Shown here in pieces: positions 41,160-50,146 of a stretch of DNA of 64,000 nt. The DNA lies in contig JAPPKD010000160.1 of the NCBI GenBank assembly GCA_028820215.1, positions 62,001-126,000 on the forward strand, read 5' to 3'. The notes beneath the pieces were generated by a model, which was not told the DNA's origin, did not search any database, and worked only from the letters and a program-made list of their open reading frames with translations. Source of the stretch: Spirochaetaceae bacterium. GTDB taxonomy: Bacteria; Spirochaetota; Spirochaetia; SZUA-6; Bin103. Positions within the stretch are counted from its first letter, which is position 1, and every line of letters begins with the position of its first letter. The position numbers were made by a program, and so were the translations under genes.

Positions 41160-43378
41160 CGCGCGGCTTGCGAAACGCCCGTCAGCAACTCGACCAGCCC
41201 GGTATGGCGCTGGCGCGCCTGCGCGTTGCCGACCGCGATATGCGCGGCGCGGGGGCTGCCCACCACCACCGCCAGCCGCCGCGCGCGGGTCAGCGCCGTG
41301 TACAGCAGGTTGCGCTGCAGCATCGGGTAGTGCTCGGTGGCGATGGAGATCACCGCGGCCGCGAACTCCGAGCCCTGCGACTTGTGGATCGTGATCGCGT
41401 AGGCCGGGACCAGCGAGTCCAGTTCGGCTGCCTCGTACCAGACCGGTCCGGTGGCGAAGTCGACCAGCACGCGCTGATCCTCGACGTCCAGGTCGCGCAC
41501 CAGGCCGATGTCGCCGTTGAACACTTCGAGCTGGTAGTCGTTGCGGGTCTGCATGACGCGGTCGCCCACGCGGATGTCGGCCGCGCCCTCGATGGCCGCC
41601 CCGTGCGGGTTCAGCGCCGCCTGCAGCTCGCGGTTGAGGGCGGCGGTGCCCAACTCGCCGCGGTTCATCGGCGTCAGCACCTGGATGTCCGTGTGCGGGT
41701 CGAGTCCGAAACGCGCCGGCATGCGCTCGGTGACCAGGTGCACGATCGTGTTGCGGGCGGCCTCCCGGTCGTCGCGGCTGACGAAGAAGTAGTCGCCGGC
41801 CTCGCCGTCGCCCTGCCCGCGGGGAACCTCGCCGTCGTTGACCGCGTGCGCGGCCATGACGATGGCGGAGCGCTCGCCCTGCCGGAACACGGTGGTGAGG
41901 CGGGCGACCGGGCAGACGCCCGCGGCGATCAGGTCGGCCAGCACGTCGCCCGGCCCGACCGACGGGAGCTGGTCGCTGTCGCCGACCAGCAGCAGCCGGC
42001 ACTCGGGCGGCGTGGCCTGAAGCACGGCGTCCAGGAGCGTCACGTCCACCATGGACAGCTCGTCGATGATCAGTCCGTCGCAGTCCAGCGGGTTCTCCGC
42101 GTCGCGCAGGAACCGCCCCTCGCGGGGGCTGTATTCCAAGAGCCGGTGGATGGTCGAGGCCGGCCGGCCGGCCTGCTCCTCGATCCGCTTGGCGGCGCGT
42201 CCCGTCGGGGCGGCGAGTTGCACCCGCCCGCCGGCAGCGTCGTACAGGCCGAGCACCGCCCGGATCAGCGTGGTCTTGCCGGTTCCCGGACCACCGGTGA
42301 CGACCAGGACCGAAGCCTGAGCCGCCTGTGCGGCGGCAGCGCGCTGTTCGGGTGACAGCTCGACGCCACCCGATCGTTCGAAGGAGTCGAGCAGCCGGCC
42401 GACGTCGGAACGCAACGGGTTCGGCGGCCGTCCGGCAAGAACCCGCAACCGGTCGGCGGAGCGCTGCTCGGCGCGCCGCAGGTCGGGAAGGGCGATCGCA
42501 TCGGCGCCGCTTTCTTCGCACGGCAGCACCGCGCGGCGGGCCGCCAGCGCCCGGACCGCGTCGCGCACCGCCGACTCGTCCACGGACAGCAGCTCGGCTC
42601 CGGCCTCCGCCACGGCGTCCACGGGCATCAGCGTGTGGCCGCGGGCCGCGCCGGTCGCCAGCACGTGCAGCACGCCGGCTGCGGCCCGCTCCGGGGAGTC
42701 GCGGTCGACGCCGAGCGAGGCGGCGATGCGGTCGGCGATCAGGAAGCCGATGCCGGCCACCTCCTCGGCCAGCCGGTACGGGTTGTCGGTGACCGCGCGG
42801 CGCGCCCCGGCTCCGTAGCGGCGGTGGATGCGCAGCGCGTAGGCCGGGGAGATGCCGTGCCCCTGCAGGAAGATCATGGTGTCGCGGAGCTGGCGGTGGT
42901 CGGCCCAGGAGGCCAGGATGCGGTCGCGGCGGTCGGTGCCGATGCCGGCCACCTCGGTCAGCCGCTCGCCGTGGCGGTCCAGCACGTCCAGCGCGTCGGT
43001 GCCGAAACGGGCGACGATGCGCTTCGCCAGCGCGGGGCCGACGCCCTTCACCAGGCGCGAGGCCAGGAAGCGCTCGATGCCGGCCGCGGTGCTCGGAGCC
43101 ACGGAGTGGAAGGAGCTGACCTCGAAGCGCGGGCCGTGGCGGCGGTGATGGGTCCACGCGCCCCGCAGGTGCAGGAGCTCGCCCGGGCGCACGCCGGCCA
43201 GCGGGCCGACCGCGACCGGCTGCGCATCGGGGTCATCCTCCGACTGCAGGCGCACGACCGCGAAGGAGCCGTCGTCGGTGACGTAGATGATCGAGTGGAC
43301 CGTGCCGCGCAGCGATTCCCCATCGCCGCCGGACGCGGCGGGCAGGGCCGGTCCGCTGGCGCTCAGCGGACCGCTCAG
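41156..43378 (-). CDS. recD2: RecD2-type 5'-3' DNA helicase, apparent CTG start
   Basis: RecD2 is a superfamily 1B helicase found where RecBCD is absent. The roughly 740-residue chain has an N-terminal OB-like region (LRGTVHSIIYVTDDGSFAVVRL), helix-hairpin-helix repeats (RLVKGVGPALAKRIVARFG), Walker A GGPGTGKTTLIRAVLG near 365, motif II DELSMVD, motif III LLVGDSDQLPSVGPGDVL, and the C-terminal UvrD-like IHKSQGSEF and NLLYTALTRARRL. There is no ATG, GTG or TTG before the OB region. CTG 43378 overlaps the upstream stop as CTGA; CTG 43366 is another choice. Confidence 0.88.
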   Translation of the reverse strand: MSGPLSASGPALPAASGGDGESLRGTVHSIIYVTDDGSFAVVRLQSEDDPDAQPVAVGPLAGVRPGELLHLRGAWTHHRRHGPRFEVSSFHSVAPSTAAGIERFLASRLVKGVGPALAKRIVARFGTDALDVLDRHGERLTEVAGIGTDRRDRILASWADHRQLRDTMIFLQGHGISPAYALRIHRRYGAGARRAVTDNPYRLAEEVAGIGFLIADRIAASLGVDRDSPERAAAGVLHVLATGAARGHTLMPVDAVAEAGAELLSVDESAVRDAVRALAARRAVLPCEESGADAIALPDLRRAEQRSADRLRVLAGRPPNPLRSDVGRLLDSFERSGGVELSPEQRAAAAQAAQASVLVVTGGPGTGKTTLIRAVLGLYDAAGGRVQLAAPTGRAAKRIEEQAGRPASTIHRLLEYSPREGRFLRDAENPLDCDGLIIDELSMVDVTLLDAVLQATPPECRLLLVGDSDQLPSVGPGDVLADLIAAGVCPVARLTTVFRQGERSAIVMAAHAVNDGEVPRGQGDGEAGDYFFVSRDDREAARNTIVHLVTERMPARFGLDPHTDIQVLTPMNRGELGTAALNRELQAALNPHGAAIEGAADIRVGDRVMQTRNDYQLEVFNGDIGLVRDLDVEDQRVLVDFATGPVWYEAAELDSLVPAYAITIHKSQGSEFAAAVISIATEHYPMLQRNLLYTALTRARRLAVVVGSPRAAHIAVGNAQARQRHTGLVELLTGVSQAAR

Positions 43379-44271
43379 GCGGTCTGGTCGCGCAGCTCGG
43401 TGAAGAAGCGCGCGTCGGACTCGTTGCCCGCGCGCGCGTGCGCGACCGCCAGGTTGGCGGCCACGCGCAGCATGATCGTGGCGGCCGGGGTGCCGCGGCG
43501 GATGCGGGCGAGCTGCGCGGTGGCGTCGTGTCCCTTGGGAATGAGTTGCGCGACGTCCAGGGTCGCCCCGCCGTTGAAGCAATCGACCAGGATCAGCCGG
43601 TCGCCGGCCACGGCGCGGGCCAGGAAGTGGTTCGGCACGTTGCAGCCCTCGATGTCCAGACCGAGCCGGGCGCCGACCAGCAGGTAGATGCACGACAGGC
43701 TGATCGGCAGCCCGCGGCCGCGGGTGATCACGGACACCAGGTTGCTCGCGGCCGGCGTGTAGTAGTCCTTCTTGCCGCAGCCGGTCAGCCCCCTGGTCCG
43801 GAACAGGTAGTGGGCCAGCGTGAACACGTCGGCGCCGACGTGGGCGCTGCGGTAGTCGTCGGCCAGCCCGTCCAGCAGGTCGGTGAGCCGCGCGGCGGAT
43901 CCGTCGCCCAGCTCGTACTCCGCGATCAGCCCGAGCGCGGTCTCCAGCTTCACCTTCTCGTTCGGGACGTCCAGGCACTCCTGCCAGCGCTCCAGCAACC
44001 GCTCGCGCCGCTGGATGGCGTGGACTTCGTCGAGCAACTCGCGGCGCGCGTCGTCGACCTCGATTCCCTGCCGCTCGATCTCCGCGTCCAGCTCGTCGCC
44101 GAAGTCGGCCAGCGCCTCCATCACGCGCTGCTGGACCGCCGGCGTCTCGTCGTCGAGAAGCTCGATCATGAACGGGAGCTGCGCGTGGTCCACCCGCCGA
44201 TGGTAGATCGGCGCTGCCGGTGAGGCAAACGCCGCCAGCATGCGGGCGTCATCTGCATCATGGGCGCCCAC
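43375..44271 (-). CDS. SirB1-like transglutaminase-fold protein
   Basis: A protein of up to 298 residues of the SirB1/transglutaminase-like superfamily. The helical N-terminal part holds LDAEIERQGIEVDDARRELLDEVHAIQRRER, and the core SVITRGRGLPISLSCIYLLVGARLGLDIEGCNVPNHFLAR contains Cys and His positions expected for the fold, followed by LILVDCFNGGATLDVAQL. Relatives lie near prmC/hemK in other bacteria, and their function is not defined. GTG 44271 is the longest start and ATG 44241 an alternative. Its stop sits in the CTGA overlap with recD2, which suggests coupled translation. Confidence 0.75.
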   Translation of the reverse strand: MGAHDADDARMLAAFASPAAPIYHRRVDHAQLPFMIELLDDETPAVQQRVMEALADFGDELDAEIERQGIEVDDARRELLDEVHAIQRRERLLERWQECLDVPNEKVKLETALGLIAEYELGDGSAARLTDLLDGLADDYRSAHVGADVFTLAHYLFRTRGLTGCGKKDYYTPAASNLVSVITRGRGLPISLSCIYLLVGARLGLDIEGCNVPNHFLARAVAGDRLILVDCFNGGATLDVAQLIPKGHDATAQLARIRRGTPAATIMLRVAANLAVAHARAGNESDARFFTELRDQTA

Positions 44272-44322
44272 CGGTGACGTTGCACGGTGTGCGGCAATGC
44301 CGCATATTTGGAGTTGGTCCTG

Positions 44323-44457
44323 ATGCAGATCTTCGCCACCACGACCTACGAACGAGCAACTCGCAAGCTCATCTCGGAGTCAGTTCGGAAGGAGATGGAG
44401 GCTGCAATAGTGGCCAATCCCGGCAGGGCTCCCGTGATTCCGGGAACCGTCAGATGA
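44323..44457 (+). pseudogene. Truncated HigB/RelE-type toxin, N-terminal half only
   Basis: From ATG 44323, after GGAG, 44 residues read MQIFATTTYERATRKLISES to PGRAPVIPGTVR and then stop. This matches the first half of HigB-type RelE toxins, whose next residues after VIPGT are normally GGLRKxRW and the catalytic basic sheet. That second half is missing. The stop still overlaps the HigA start as ATGA, so a deletion has removed the toxin core without breaking coupling to the antitoxin. No toxic activity is expected. Confidence 0.6.
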
Positions 44458-44762
44458 CCACCGAACGAACCGACCTGGGCCGCGACGTCGAGGCTGCGCT
44501 GGGCGAGGTCCTGGCCCACGTGCGAGGCGAAGTCGAGCTTCCGTGCCGAATCGTCGACGATCCGACGGCGGAGAGGATCATCGCACTTCGCAAGCGCATG
44601 AAGTTGAGTCGGCAGAAGTTCGCGGATCGCTTCGGCCTTGATGCACGTGCCCTGCAGGACTGGGAACAGGGTCGCCGCGTTCCGGACCGTGCAGCTCGCG
44701 TTCTGTTGACCGTTATCGACCGCGAGCCGGAAGCGGTCGCCAGGGCGATCGGTTCAGCATGA
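44454..44762 (+). CDS. HigA-type XRE antitoxin
   Basis: The 102-residue protein has a helix-turn-helix: ERIIALRKRMKLSRQKFADRFGLDARALQDWEQGRRVPDRAARVLL. This is the MqsA/HigA-like XRE fold common in toxin-first TA modules. The N-terminal 40 residues would contact the toxin. ATG 44454 overlaps the stop of the truncated toxin. It probably still represses the shared promoter although the toxin is gone. Confidence 0.8.
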   Translation: MTTERTDLGRDVEAALGEVLAHVRGEVELPCRIVDDPTAERIIALRKRMKLSRQKFADRFGLDARALQDWEQGRRVPDRAARVLLTVIDREPEAVARAIGSA

Positions 44763-44765
44763 ACA

Positions 44766-45032
44766 TCACGCCTGCGAGGCTTCCGCGAAGTGGCTGTCGT
44801 GATTGCTGGAGAGGTCGCCGCGTCCGGAGCTGATCGCACCCGCCGCGGCTGCCGCTCGTCCAAAGCGTGCCGAGTTGCCGGTTTCGGGTGACGCCTCGAG
44901 ATAGCTCGACACGGCGCGCCGGATCAGCTCCGCCACCGAGATCTGCTCGCGATCTGCCGCTTGGCGAACGCGCCTCGCCATTGCTTCCGGCAACCGTACC
45001 TGCATCCGAACCAATCGTCGACGCGCGATCAT
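44766..45032 (-). CDS. Orphan ribbon-helix-helix protein
   Basis: An 88-residue product with MQVRLPEAMARRVRQAADRE, a strand followed by the RHH helices ISVAELIRRAVSSYLEAS, and a low-complexity alanine- and serine-rich tail. It may begin at ATG 45032 or at ATG 45005; the latter is directly before the conserved strand. It is convergent with HigA and divergent from the SelA-like gene. No PIN or RelE frame is attached, so it is an orphan antitoxin or a small repressor. Confidence 0.6.
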   Translation of the reverse strand: MIARRRLVRMQVRLPEAMARRVRQAADREQISVAELIRRAVSSYLEASPETGNSARFGRAAAAAGAISSGRGDLSSNHDSHFAEASQA

Positions 45033-45074
45033 GCTATAGGATGCCGCACCCCCACAGAGAGTGAAAAGGAACGC

Positions 45075-46193
45075 ATGGGAATCTACGAGGAACTGGGCGT
45101 TCGCCCGCTGATCAACGCCGCCGGCACCGTGACCAACTACGGCGGCTCGGTGATGGATCCCGAGATCTTCGCAGTCATGAGGGAGGCCAACCGCGAGTTC
45201 TGCAGGCTGGAGGACCTGCACCCCGCCGTCGGCCGGCGCATCGCCGGCCTGCTGGACGTGGAGGCGGCGTACGTGACCTCCAGCGCCGCGGCCGGGCTGC
45301 TGGTGACGGCGGCGGCCTGCATCGCCGGCACCGATCCCGAGCGGATCACGCAGCTTCCCGACACCACCGGCATGAAGTCGGAGGTGGTCGTCCAGCAGAT
45401 CCACCGCCTGGCCTACGACCAGGCGCTGCGGCTGGCCGGCGCCACCTTCGTGGAGGTCCCGGACGGGGGCGCACCGCCCACCGACGCGCTGCGGGAGGCG
45501 GTCGGCCCGGACACGGCCGCGATCCTGTGCATGGCCCACCGGCTGGGCGACCCCGCGTCGGTACCGCTCGCGGACCTGGTGGGCATCGCCCAGGGGGCCG
45601 GCGTGCCGCTGATCGTCGATGCCGCCTCCGAGTGCCCGCCGCTGTCGACCCTGACGCGCTTCTGGAAGGCCGGCGCCGACCTGACCATCTTCAGCGGCGG
45701 CAAGAGCATCATGGGGCCGCAGTCGACCGGGCTGGTGGTCGGCCGGCAGGACCTGATCGACGCCTGCATGGCCAACGGCAACCCGTTCGCGACCGTCGGC
45801 CGGCCGGCCAAGGTGAGCCGCGAGGAGATCATCGGCTTCCTGAAGGCCCTGGAGCTCTACCTGGCGCGCGACCACGACGCCGACCGCGCCCGCTGGACGG
45901 CGCAGATCGGCCACGTCGAGCAGGCGCTCTCCGGCGCCGGCCACCCGGTCGCGCTGGAGCGCATGGAGAAGGGGGACACCTACACCGTGCCGATGCTCGC
46001 GGTGCGCACGCTGCCGGACGCCGGGTTCACCGCCGGGCAGCTTTCCCAGGCGCTGATGGACGGCGATCCGCGGGTGGTGGTGGCCCAGCACTTCATCGGC
46101 GACGGCGTCGTCGTCAACCCGCACATGCTGAAGCCCGGCCAGGAACGCATCGTCGCCGAGCGCTGCCTGCAGGTGCTGGCGGAGCTCGCCTGA
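45075..46193 (+). CDS. SelA/DgaE-like PLP-dependent enzyme
   Basis: A 372-residue aminotransferase-fold protein of the SelA-like family (PF03841 type). It opens YEELGVRPLINAAGTVTNYGGS, the hallmark of the DgaE / selenocysteine-synthase-related group, has D182 in LIVDAASE for the PLP ring and the Schiff-base lysine K210 in FSGGKSIMGPQSTG. True SelA is longer, so this is more likely a catabolic enzyme such as an amino-sugar-acid dehydratase or ammonia-lyase. AAAGGAACGC precedes ATG 45075. It heads an operon with a GHL10-like protein and a sugar importer, so a modified sugar is the probable substrate. Confidence 0.8.
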   Translation: MGIYEELGVRPLINAAGTVTNYGGSVMDPEIFAVMREANREFCRLEDLHPAVGRRIAGLLDVEAAYVTSSAAAGLLVTAAACIAGTDPERITQLPDTTGMKSEVVVQQIHRLAYDQALRLAGATFVEVPDGGAPPTDALREAVGPDTAAILCMAHRLGDPASVPLADLVGIAQGAGVPLIVDAASECPPLSTLTRFWKAGADLTIFSGGKSIMGPQSTGLVVGRQDLIDACMANGNPFATVGRPAKVSREEIIGFLKALELYLARDHDADRARWTAQIGHVEQALSGAGHPVALERMEKGDTYTVPMLAVRTLPDAGFTAGQLSQALMDGDPRVVVAQHFIGDGVVVNPHMLKPGQERIVAERCLQVLAELA

Positions 46194-46243
46194 CCCGCCG
46201 AGCAGCTTGACAGCGCCTACGGGCTCGCCCAGCGTAGCCCGCT

Positions 46244-47971
46244 ATGGGTCAGGCCGTGGTGTTCAGCGACTTCAGCAAGGCGTCCCCTGCCGGCGCCATC
46301 TCCCCGCATGCGCGCCCCGGCTACTGGCGCGTCTGCGACTACACCAGCGGCGACCTCGAAGGCAGGCTGCTCTACGCTGCGGACGCGGGCGACACGCCGA
46401 ACCTCACGCTGCCGCTGAACCTGCGGGGGTGGCACCGGGTGACGATCGGCGTGTGGGGCGACTGCTTCAGCCTGCACCACACCTACGCCCCGTCCGGCAA
46501 CCGGGTCAGGCTGAGCGGCGACCCCTGCTTCCGCGCCTTCGAGCGCGACCGGACGCCGCCGTCCGACAGCATCAGCATCGAGGACTTCGAGGTCGCCTGC
46601 GCCGACCTGACCGGCCAGGACCTGGTCATCGCGCCGCCCAGGCGGCACAGCGGCGCCGCCACCGCGCTGGCCTACGTGCGCTGTGAGCCGCTCTCGGACC
46701 GCGAGGTGGAGGAGCTGCAGGCGGACCGGCAGCATGGCGATCACCGCCGGCTGATCGCCTACAACGACGGCGTGGGCTTCGTCACGTCGGGCCGGTTCCG
46801 CGACCGGCAGGATATCCGGGAGCTGGTGGAGCCGTACCGCCACTCCGACGTGGAGAGCCTCTACTGGGGCGTCATCGGCACGGCCACGACCTTCCCGGTC
46901 ACCAAGGGCAGGATGCTCGCCGGCCACGACGGCCCGGCCATGGGCGTGCAGGGTCACGAGTCGTTCGAGACGCTCAACCGGCGCGGCGTCAACACGCTGA
47001 CGACCGCCATGGAATACGCGCAGGGGATGGGACAGCAATTCCATGTCTACCAGCGCATGGGCGCGTGGGCGATGCCCTTCCCGCACGAGTCGCCGACCAG
47101 CACACTCTGCCTGGAGCACCCGGAGTGGCGGTGCGTGAGCCGCGCCGGGATCGCGACCAGCAGCCTGAGCTATGCATTCCCGGAGGTGCGCCGCCACCAG
47201 GTCGAGTTCCTGGCCGAGCTCGCCTCCTGGGGGGCCGACGGCATCGACCTCAATTTCCTGCGCGGACCGCCGTTCGTCGGTTACGAGGAGCCGCTGGTGA
47301 GCGGCTTCCTGCAGGAGTACGGGGAAGACCCCCGTACCCTCGACGAGTGGGACGAGCGCTGGCTGCGCTACCGATTCCGCGCCTTGACGGCGTTCGTGCG
47401 CGAGCTGCGCGCGGAGCTCGACTCGGTCGGCAGGAAGGCGGGCCGGCGGATCGCCCTGTCGGCCGACACCTTCGCGCTGTCGGCCGGCAACCTCTACTAC
47501 GGCCTGGACGTGGCGGCGTGGGTGGCCGAAGGGCTGGTCGACCGCCTGCACCCGTGGGGGAAGATCCGCGGGCAGCCGGCGGTCGACATGGCCCACTACC
47601 GGGAGCTGGTGGACGGGTCGCCGGTCGAGCTCTGGCCGCACCTGCGGGTGTGGGACGACGGCACCGACGCGGCCTACGACGCGTACCGCACGGAAGCCCT
47701 GTCGCTGTACGACGCGGGCGCGGCGGGCTTGGCCATCTGGGACGCGTGCAACCTCGACGGCAAGAGCGTGAAGGGCCCGCTGCAGCGCCGGCTCGGGCAC
47801 GTCGACGAGCTGCGCGGGGCGCTCGCCGGACCGCGGCGCCGGGAGCTGAAGCTCAGGGCGATCGACACGCTCGGCCACGAGCACCTGGGCGTGGTCTGCA
47901 TCCCGGAGACCCACCCGGAGCGGATCATGCCGGACGGCTACCCCAAGCACCAGTACATGTGGCACGGCTGA
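46244..47971 (+). CDS. GHL10-like TIM-barrel protein, putative glycoside hydrolase
   Basis: The 575-residue protein has an N-terminal beta-rich part of about 160 residues (WHRVTIGVWGDCFSLHH) and then a barrel-like region with IGTATTFPVTKGRM, YQRMGAWAMPFPHESPTS, ADGIDLNFLRGPPF, RIALSADTF and AGAAGLAIWDACN. The order resembles the family-10-like (GHL10/COG1649) proteins common in environmental Poribacteria and Planctomycetes. DGIDLNF and the following aspartate-rich turns may be the active site, but catalytic residues are not proven. No signal peptide is seen. It follows the SelA-like gene by 50 bases and precedes the importer. Confidence 0.6.
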   Translation: MGQAVVFSDFSKASPAGAISPHARPGYWRVCDYTSGDLEGRLLYAADAGDTPNLTLPLNLRGWHRVTIGVWGDCFSLHHTYAPSGNRVRLSGDPCFRAFERDRTPPSDSISIEDFEVACADLTGQDLVIAPPRRHSGAATALAYVRCEPLSDREVEELQADRQHGDHRRLIAYNDGVGFVTSGRFRDRQDIRELVEPYRHSDVESLYWGVIGTATTFPVTKGRMLAGHDGPAMGVQGHESFETLNRRGVNTLTTAMEYAQGMGQQFHVYQRMGAWAMPFPHESPTSTLCLEHPEWRCVSRAGIATSSLSYAFPEVRRHQVEFLAELASWGADGIDLNFLRGPPFVGYEEPLVSGFLQEYGEDPRTLDEWDERWLRYRFRALTAFVRELRAELDSVGRKAGRRIALSADTFALSAGNLYYGLDVAAWVAEGLVDRLHPWGKIRGQPAVDMAHYRELVDGSPVELWPHLRVWDDGTDAAYDAYRTEALSLYDAGAAGLAIWDACNLDGKSVKGPLQRRLGHVDELRGALAGPRRRELKLRAIDTLGHEHLGVVCIPETHPERIMPDGYPKHQYMWHG

Positions 47972-48142
47972 AAGCCGGCAACCTTGCCGGCCCGCCGCGC
48001 TTGACCGGCGCGGGGCGCCGTGGAACGATCCGCGGATGGTGATTGCGATTGCACTGAACGTGGAGTCGTACGAGCCACCGCTGCGCGCGCCGGCCGATCG
48101 CCCGCCTGATCCGGGACGCGCGCACTGACCGGCGGGGCGGCC

Positions 48143-49141
48143 ATGCGAGCATCCAAGGCTCTCGACCCTGCCGCCCGACGCGACCCTGCCGCCCCGGTCA
48201 CCGAAGAACGGACGCGCACGCGGATGTCCGTGCAGCGCGCGCTCACCCTGATCTGGCGGCAGCGCGCGCTCTACCTGCTGCTGCTGCCGGCCGTCGTGCT
48301 CACGTTCGTGTTCCGCTACATCCCCGTCTACGGGCTCACGCTGGCGTTCAAGGACTACAGCACCACCCTCGGCCCCTTCCGCAGCCCTTTCACGGACCCC
48401 ATCTTCTACAACTTCTTCTTCTTCCAGGACCCGGAGTTCTGGTACGTGCTGCGCAATACGGTCCGCATCTCGGTGGCCAAGTTCCTGGCCGCCTGGCCGA
48501 TGCCGATCGTCCTGGCGCTGCTGCTCAACGAGGTGCGCCACCGCTCCTTCAAGCGCACGATCCAGACCGTCGCGTACCTCCCCCACTTCCTGTCGTGGGT
48601 GATCCTGGCGCGGATCATCTACGACCTGCTGTCCTGGGAGGCCACCAGCCCCTTCAACCAGATCCGCGCCGTGCTCGGCCTGGACCCGGTGGCGCTGATG
48701 GGGGACAAGTCGGCCTTCATCCCGATCCTGGTGGTGAGCAACATCTTCAAGGAGGTGGGCTGGGGCACGATCATCTACCTGGCGGCGATCACCCGCATCG
48801 ATCCCGAGCTGTACGAGGCGGCGCTGGCCGACGGCGCCGGCCGTTGGGCGCAGCTCTGGCACGTCACCCTGCCGGGGATGCTGCCCATCATCGCCATCCT
48901 GCTGGTGCTCGGCATCCCCGGCATCCTGTCGGCCGGGTTCGACCAGATCTACAACCTGATGAACCCGACCATCGCGGAGATGGCCTACGTCACCGACTAC
49001 TACGTCCTGCGCGTCGGGCTGATCCAGGGCAACTACGCGTTCGCCGCCGCCATGGGTCTGGTGTTCAGCGTGATCGCCCTGGCGCTGGTGCTGACCGCCA
49101 ACTTCATCTCCAAGCGGTCCGCCGGGACCGGCATCTGGTGA
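48143..49141 (+). CDS. LplB-type sugar ABC transporter permease (second system)
   Basis: A 332-residue permease with LLNEVRHRSFKRTIQTVAYLPHFLSWVI, EVGWGTIIYLAAITRIDPELYEAALADGAGR (coupling loop) and GFDQIYNLMNPTIAEMA, all LplB-group marks. The first 28 residues are polar and arginine-rich; an internal ATG at about residue 28 is an alternative start. About 170 bases separate it from the GHL10-like gene. That gap contains a 30-codon open frame (48035-48127) that I do not consider a gene. No ATPase gene is linked. Confidence 0.9.
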   Translation: MRASKALDPAARRDPAAPVTEERTRTRMSVQRALTLIWRQRALYLLLLPAVVLTFVFRYIPVYGLTLAFKDYSTTLGPFRSPFTDPIFYNFFFFQDPEFWYVLRNTVRISVAKFLAAWPMPIVLALLLNEVRHRSFKRTIQTVAYLPHFLSWVILARIIYDLLSWEATSPFNQIRAVLGLDPVALMGDKSAFIPILVVSNIFKEVGWGTIIYLAAITRIDPELYEAALADGAGRWAQLWHVTLPGMLPIIAILLVLGIPGILSAGFDQIYNLMNPTIAEMAYVTDYYVLRVGLIQGNYAFAAAMGLVFSVIALALVLTANFISKRSAGTGIW

Positions 49142-49160
49142 GCGGCGGGAAACCGGGCAC

Positions 49161-50060
49161 GTGCACTACCGGCGTACGCCTTCCGAGACGCTCTTCCGGG
49201 CCGGCAACTACGCCTTCCTGGCGTTCCTGGGGGCCGCGACCTTCTATCCGTTCTGGTACCTGGTGGTGAACTCGCTCTCAGACCCCGTGGCGGGGGTGGA
49301 CGCGATGCTCTGGCCGAAGCAGTTCTACTGGGCCAACTACTGGATCGTCGCCGACACGCCCGGGGTGTGGCGGGCGCTGGGCATCACGGTGCTGCGGGTG
49401 GCCACCGGCGTTCCGCTGATGCTGGTGGTGACCGGCACGGCGGCCTTCGCCCTGACGCGCAGGGAGCTGTTGGGCCGCAAGATCATCATCCTGTTCTTCT
49501 TCCTGTCGATCTTCTTCGAGGTCGGGCTGATCCCGTACTACATGGTGCTGCGGGCGTTCGGGCTGCTCAACACGTTCTGGGTCTACATCATCCCGGCCGG
49601 GTTCTCGGTCTGGACCATGATCGTGATGAAGACCTCCTTTCAGGGACTCCCGGAAGGCCTCACGGAGGCGGCGCGGATGGACGGCGCCGGCTACCCGACG
49701 ATCTTCTTCAGGATCGTCGTGCCGCTGTCGATCCCGATGTTCGCGGTGCTGGGCCTGTTCAGCGCCGTCACCCACTGGAACGACTATTTCACGGGCGAGT
49801 TTTTCGTCAACACCGAGCCCAGGCTGTGGCCGCTGCAGACGTTCCTGCGCGTGTCGCGGCAGAACGCGATCGACATCCTCAAGGGGGTCATCCTCGACTA
49901 CTCGAACATGAGCCCGCTGGAGGAGGAGGCGTCGCGCCTGACGCAGCGGTCGCTGGACATGGCGTTCACGGTGTTCGCGATGGTGCCGATCCTGCTGGTG
50001 TATCCGTGGCTGCAGCGCTACTTCGTGAAGGGAGTGTTGATCGGATCGATCAAGGAATGA
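49161..50060 (+). CDS. YtcP-type sugar ABC transporter permease (second system)
   Basis: The 299-residue partner permease begins at GTG 49161, 19 bases after the first permease. It has FYPFWYLVVNSLSDP near the N-terminus, ILFFFLSIFFEVGLIPYYMVLRAFGLLN, the coupling loop EGLTEAARMDGAGYPTIFFRIVVP and a final RYFVKGVLIGSIKE. These are the standard YtcP/LplC marks. It is followed by the binding-protein gene 86 bases later. Confidence 0.9.
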   Translation: MHYRRTPSETLFRAGNYAFLAFLGAATFYPFWYLVVNSLSDPVAGVDAMLWPKQFYWANYWIVADTPGVWRALGITVLRVATGVPLMLVVTGTAAFALTRRELLGRKIIILFFFLSIFFEVGLIPYYMVLRAFGLLNTFWVYIIPAGFSVWTMIVMKTSFQGLPEGLTEAARMDGAGYPTIFFRIVVPLSIPMFAVLGLFSAVTHWNDYFTGEFFVNTEPRLWPLQTFLRVSRQNAIDILKGVILDYSNMSPLEEEASRLTQRSLDMAFTVFAMVPILLVYPWLQRYFVKGVLIGSIKE

Positions 50061-50146
50061 ACGAGAACGGGAGGTGTTTGGGAACTCAGGACCGTGATCT
50101 TCGCTGCTGCCGAGTGCAGCACTTGACACTTTGGAGGAGGCTTTCG

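Noticed and set aside
48035..48127. 30-codon open frame between the GHL10-like gene and the permease
   Set aside because: No ribosome-binding site, no motif and too short to support.
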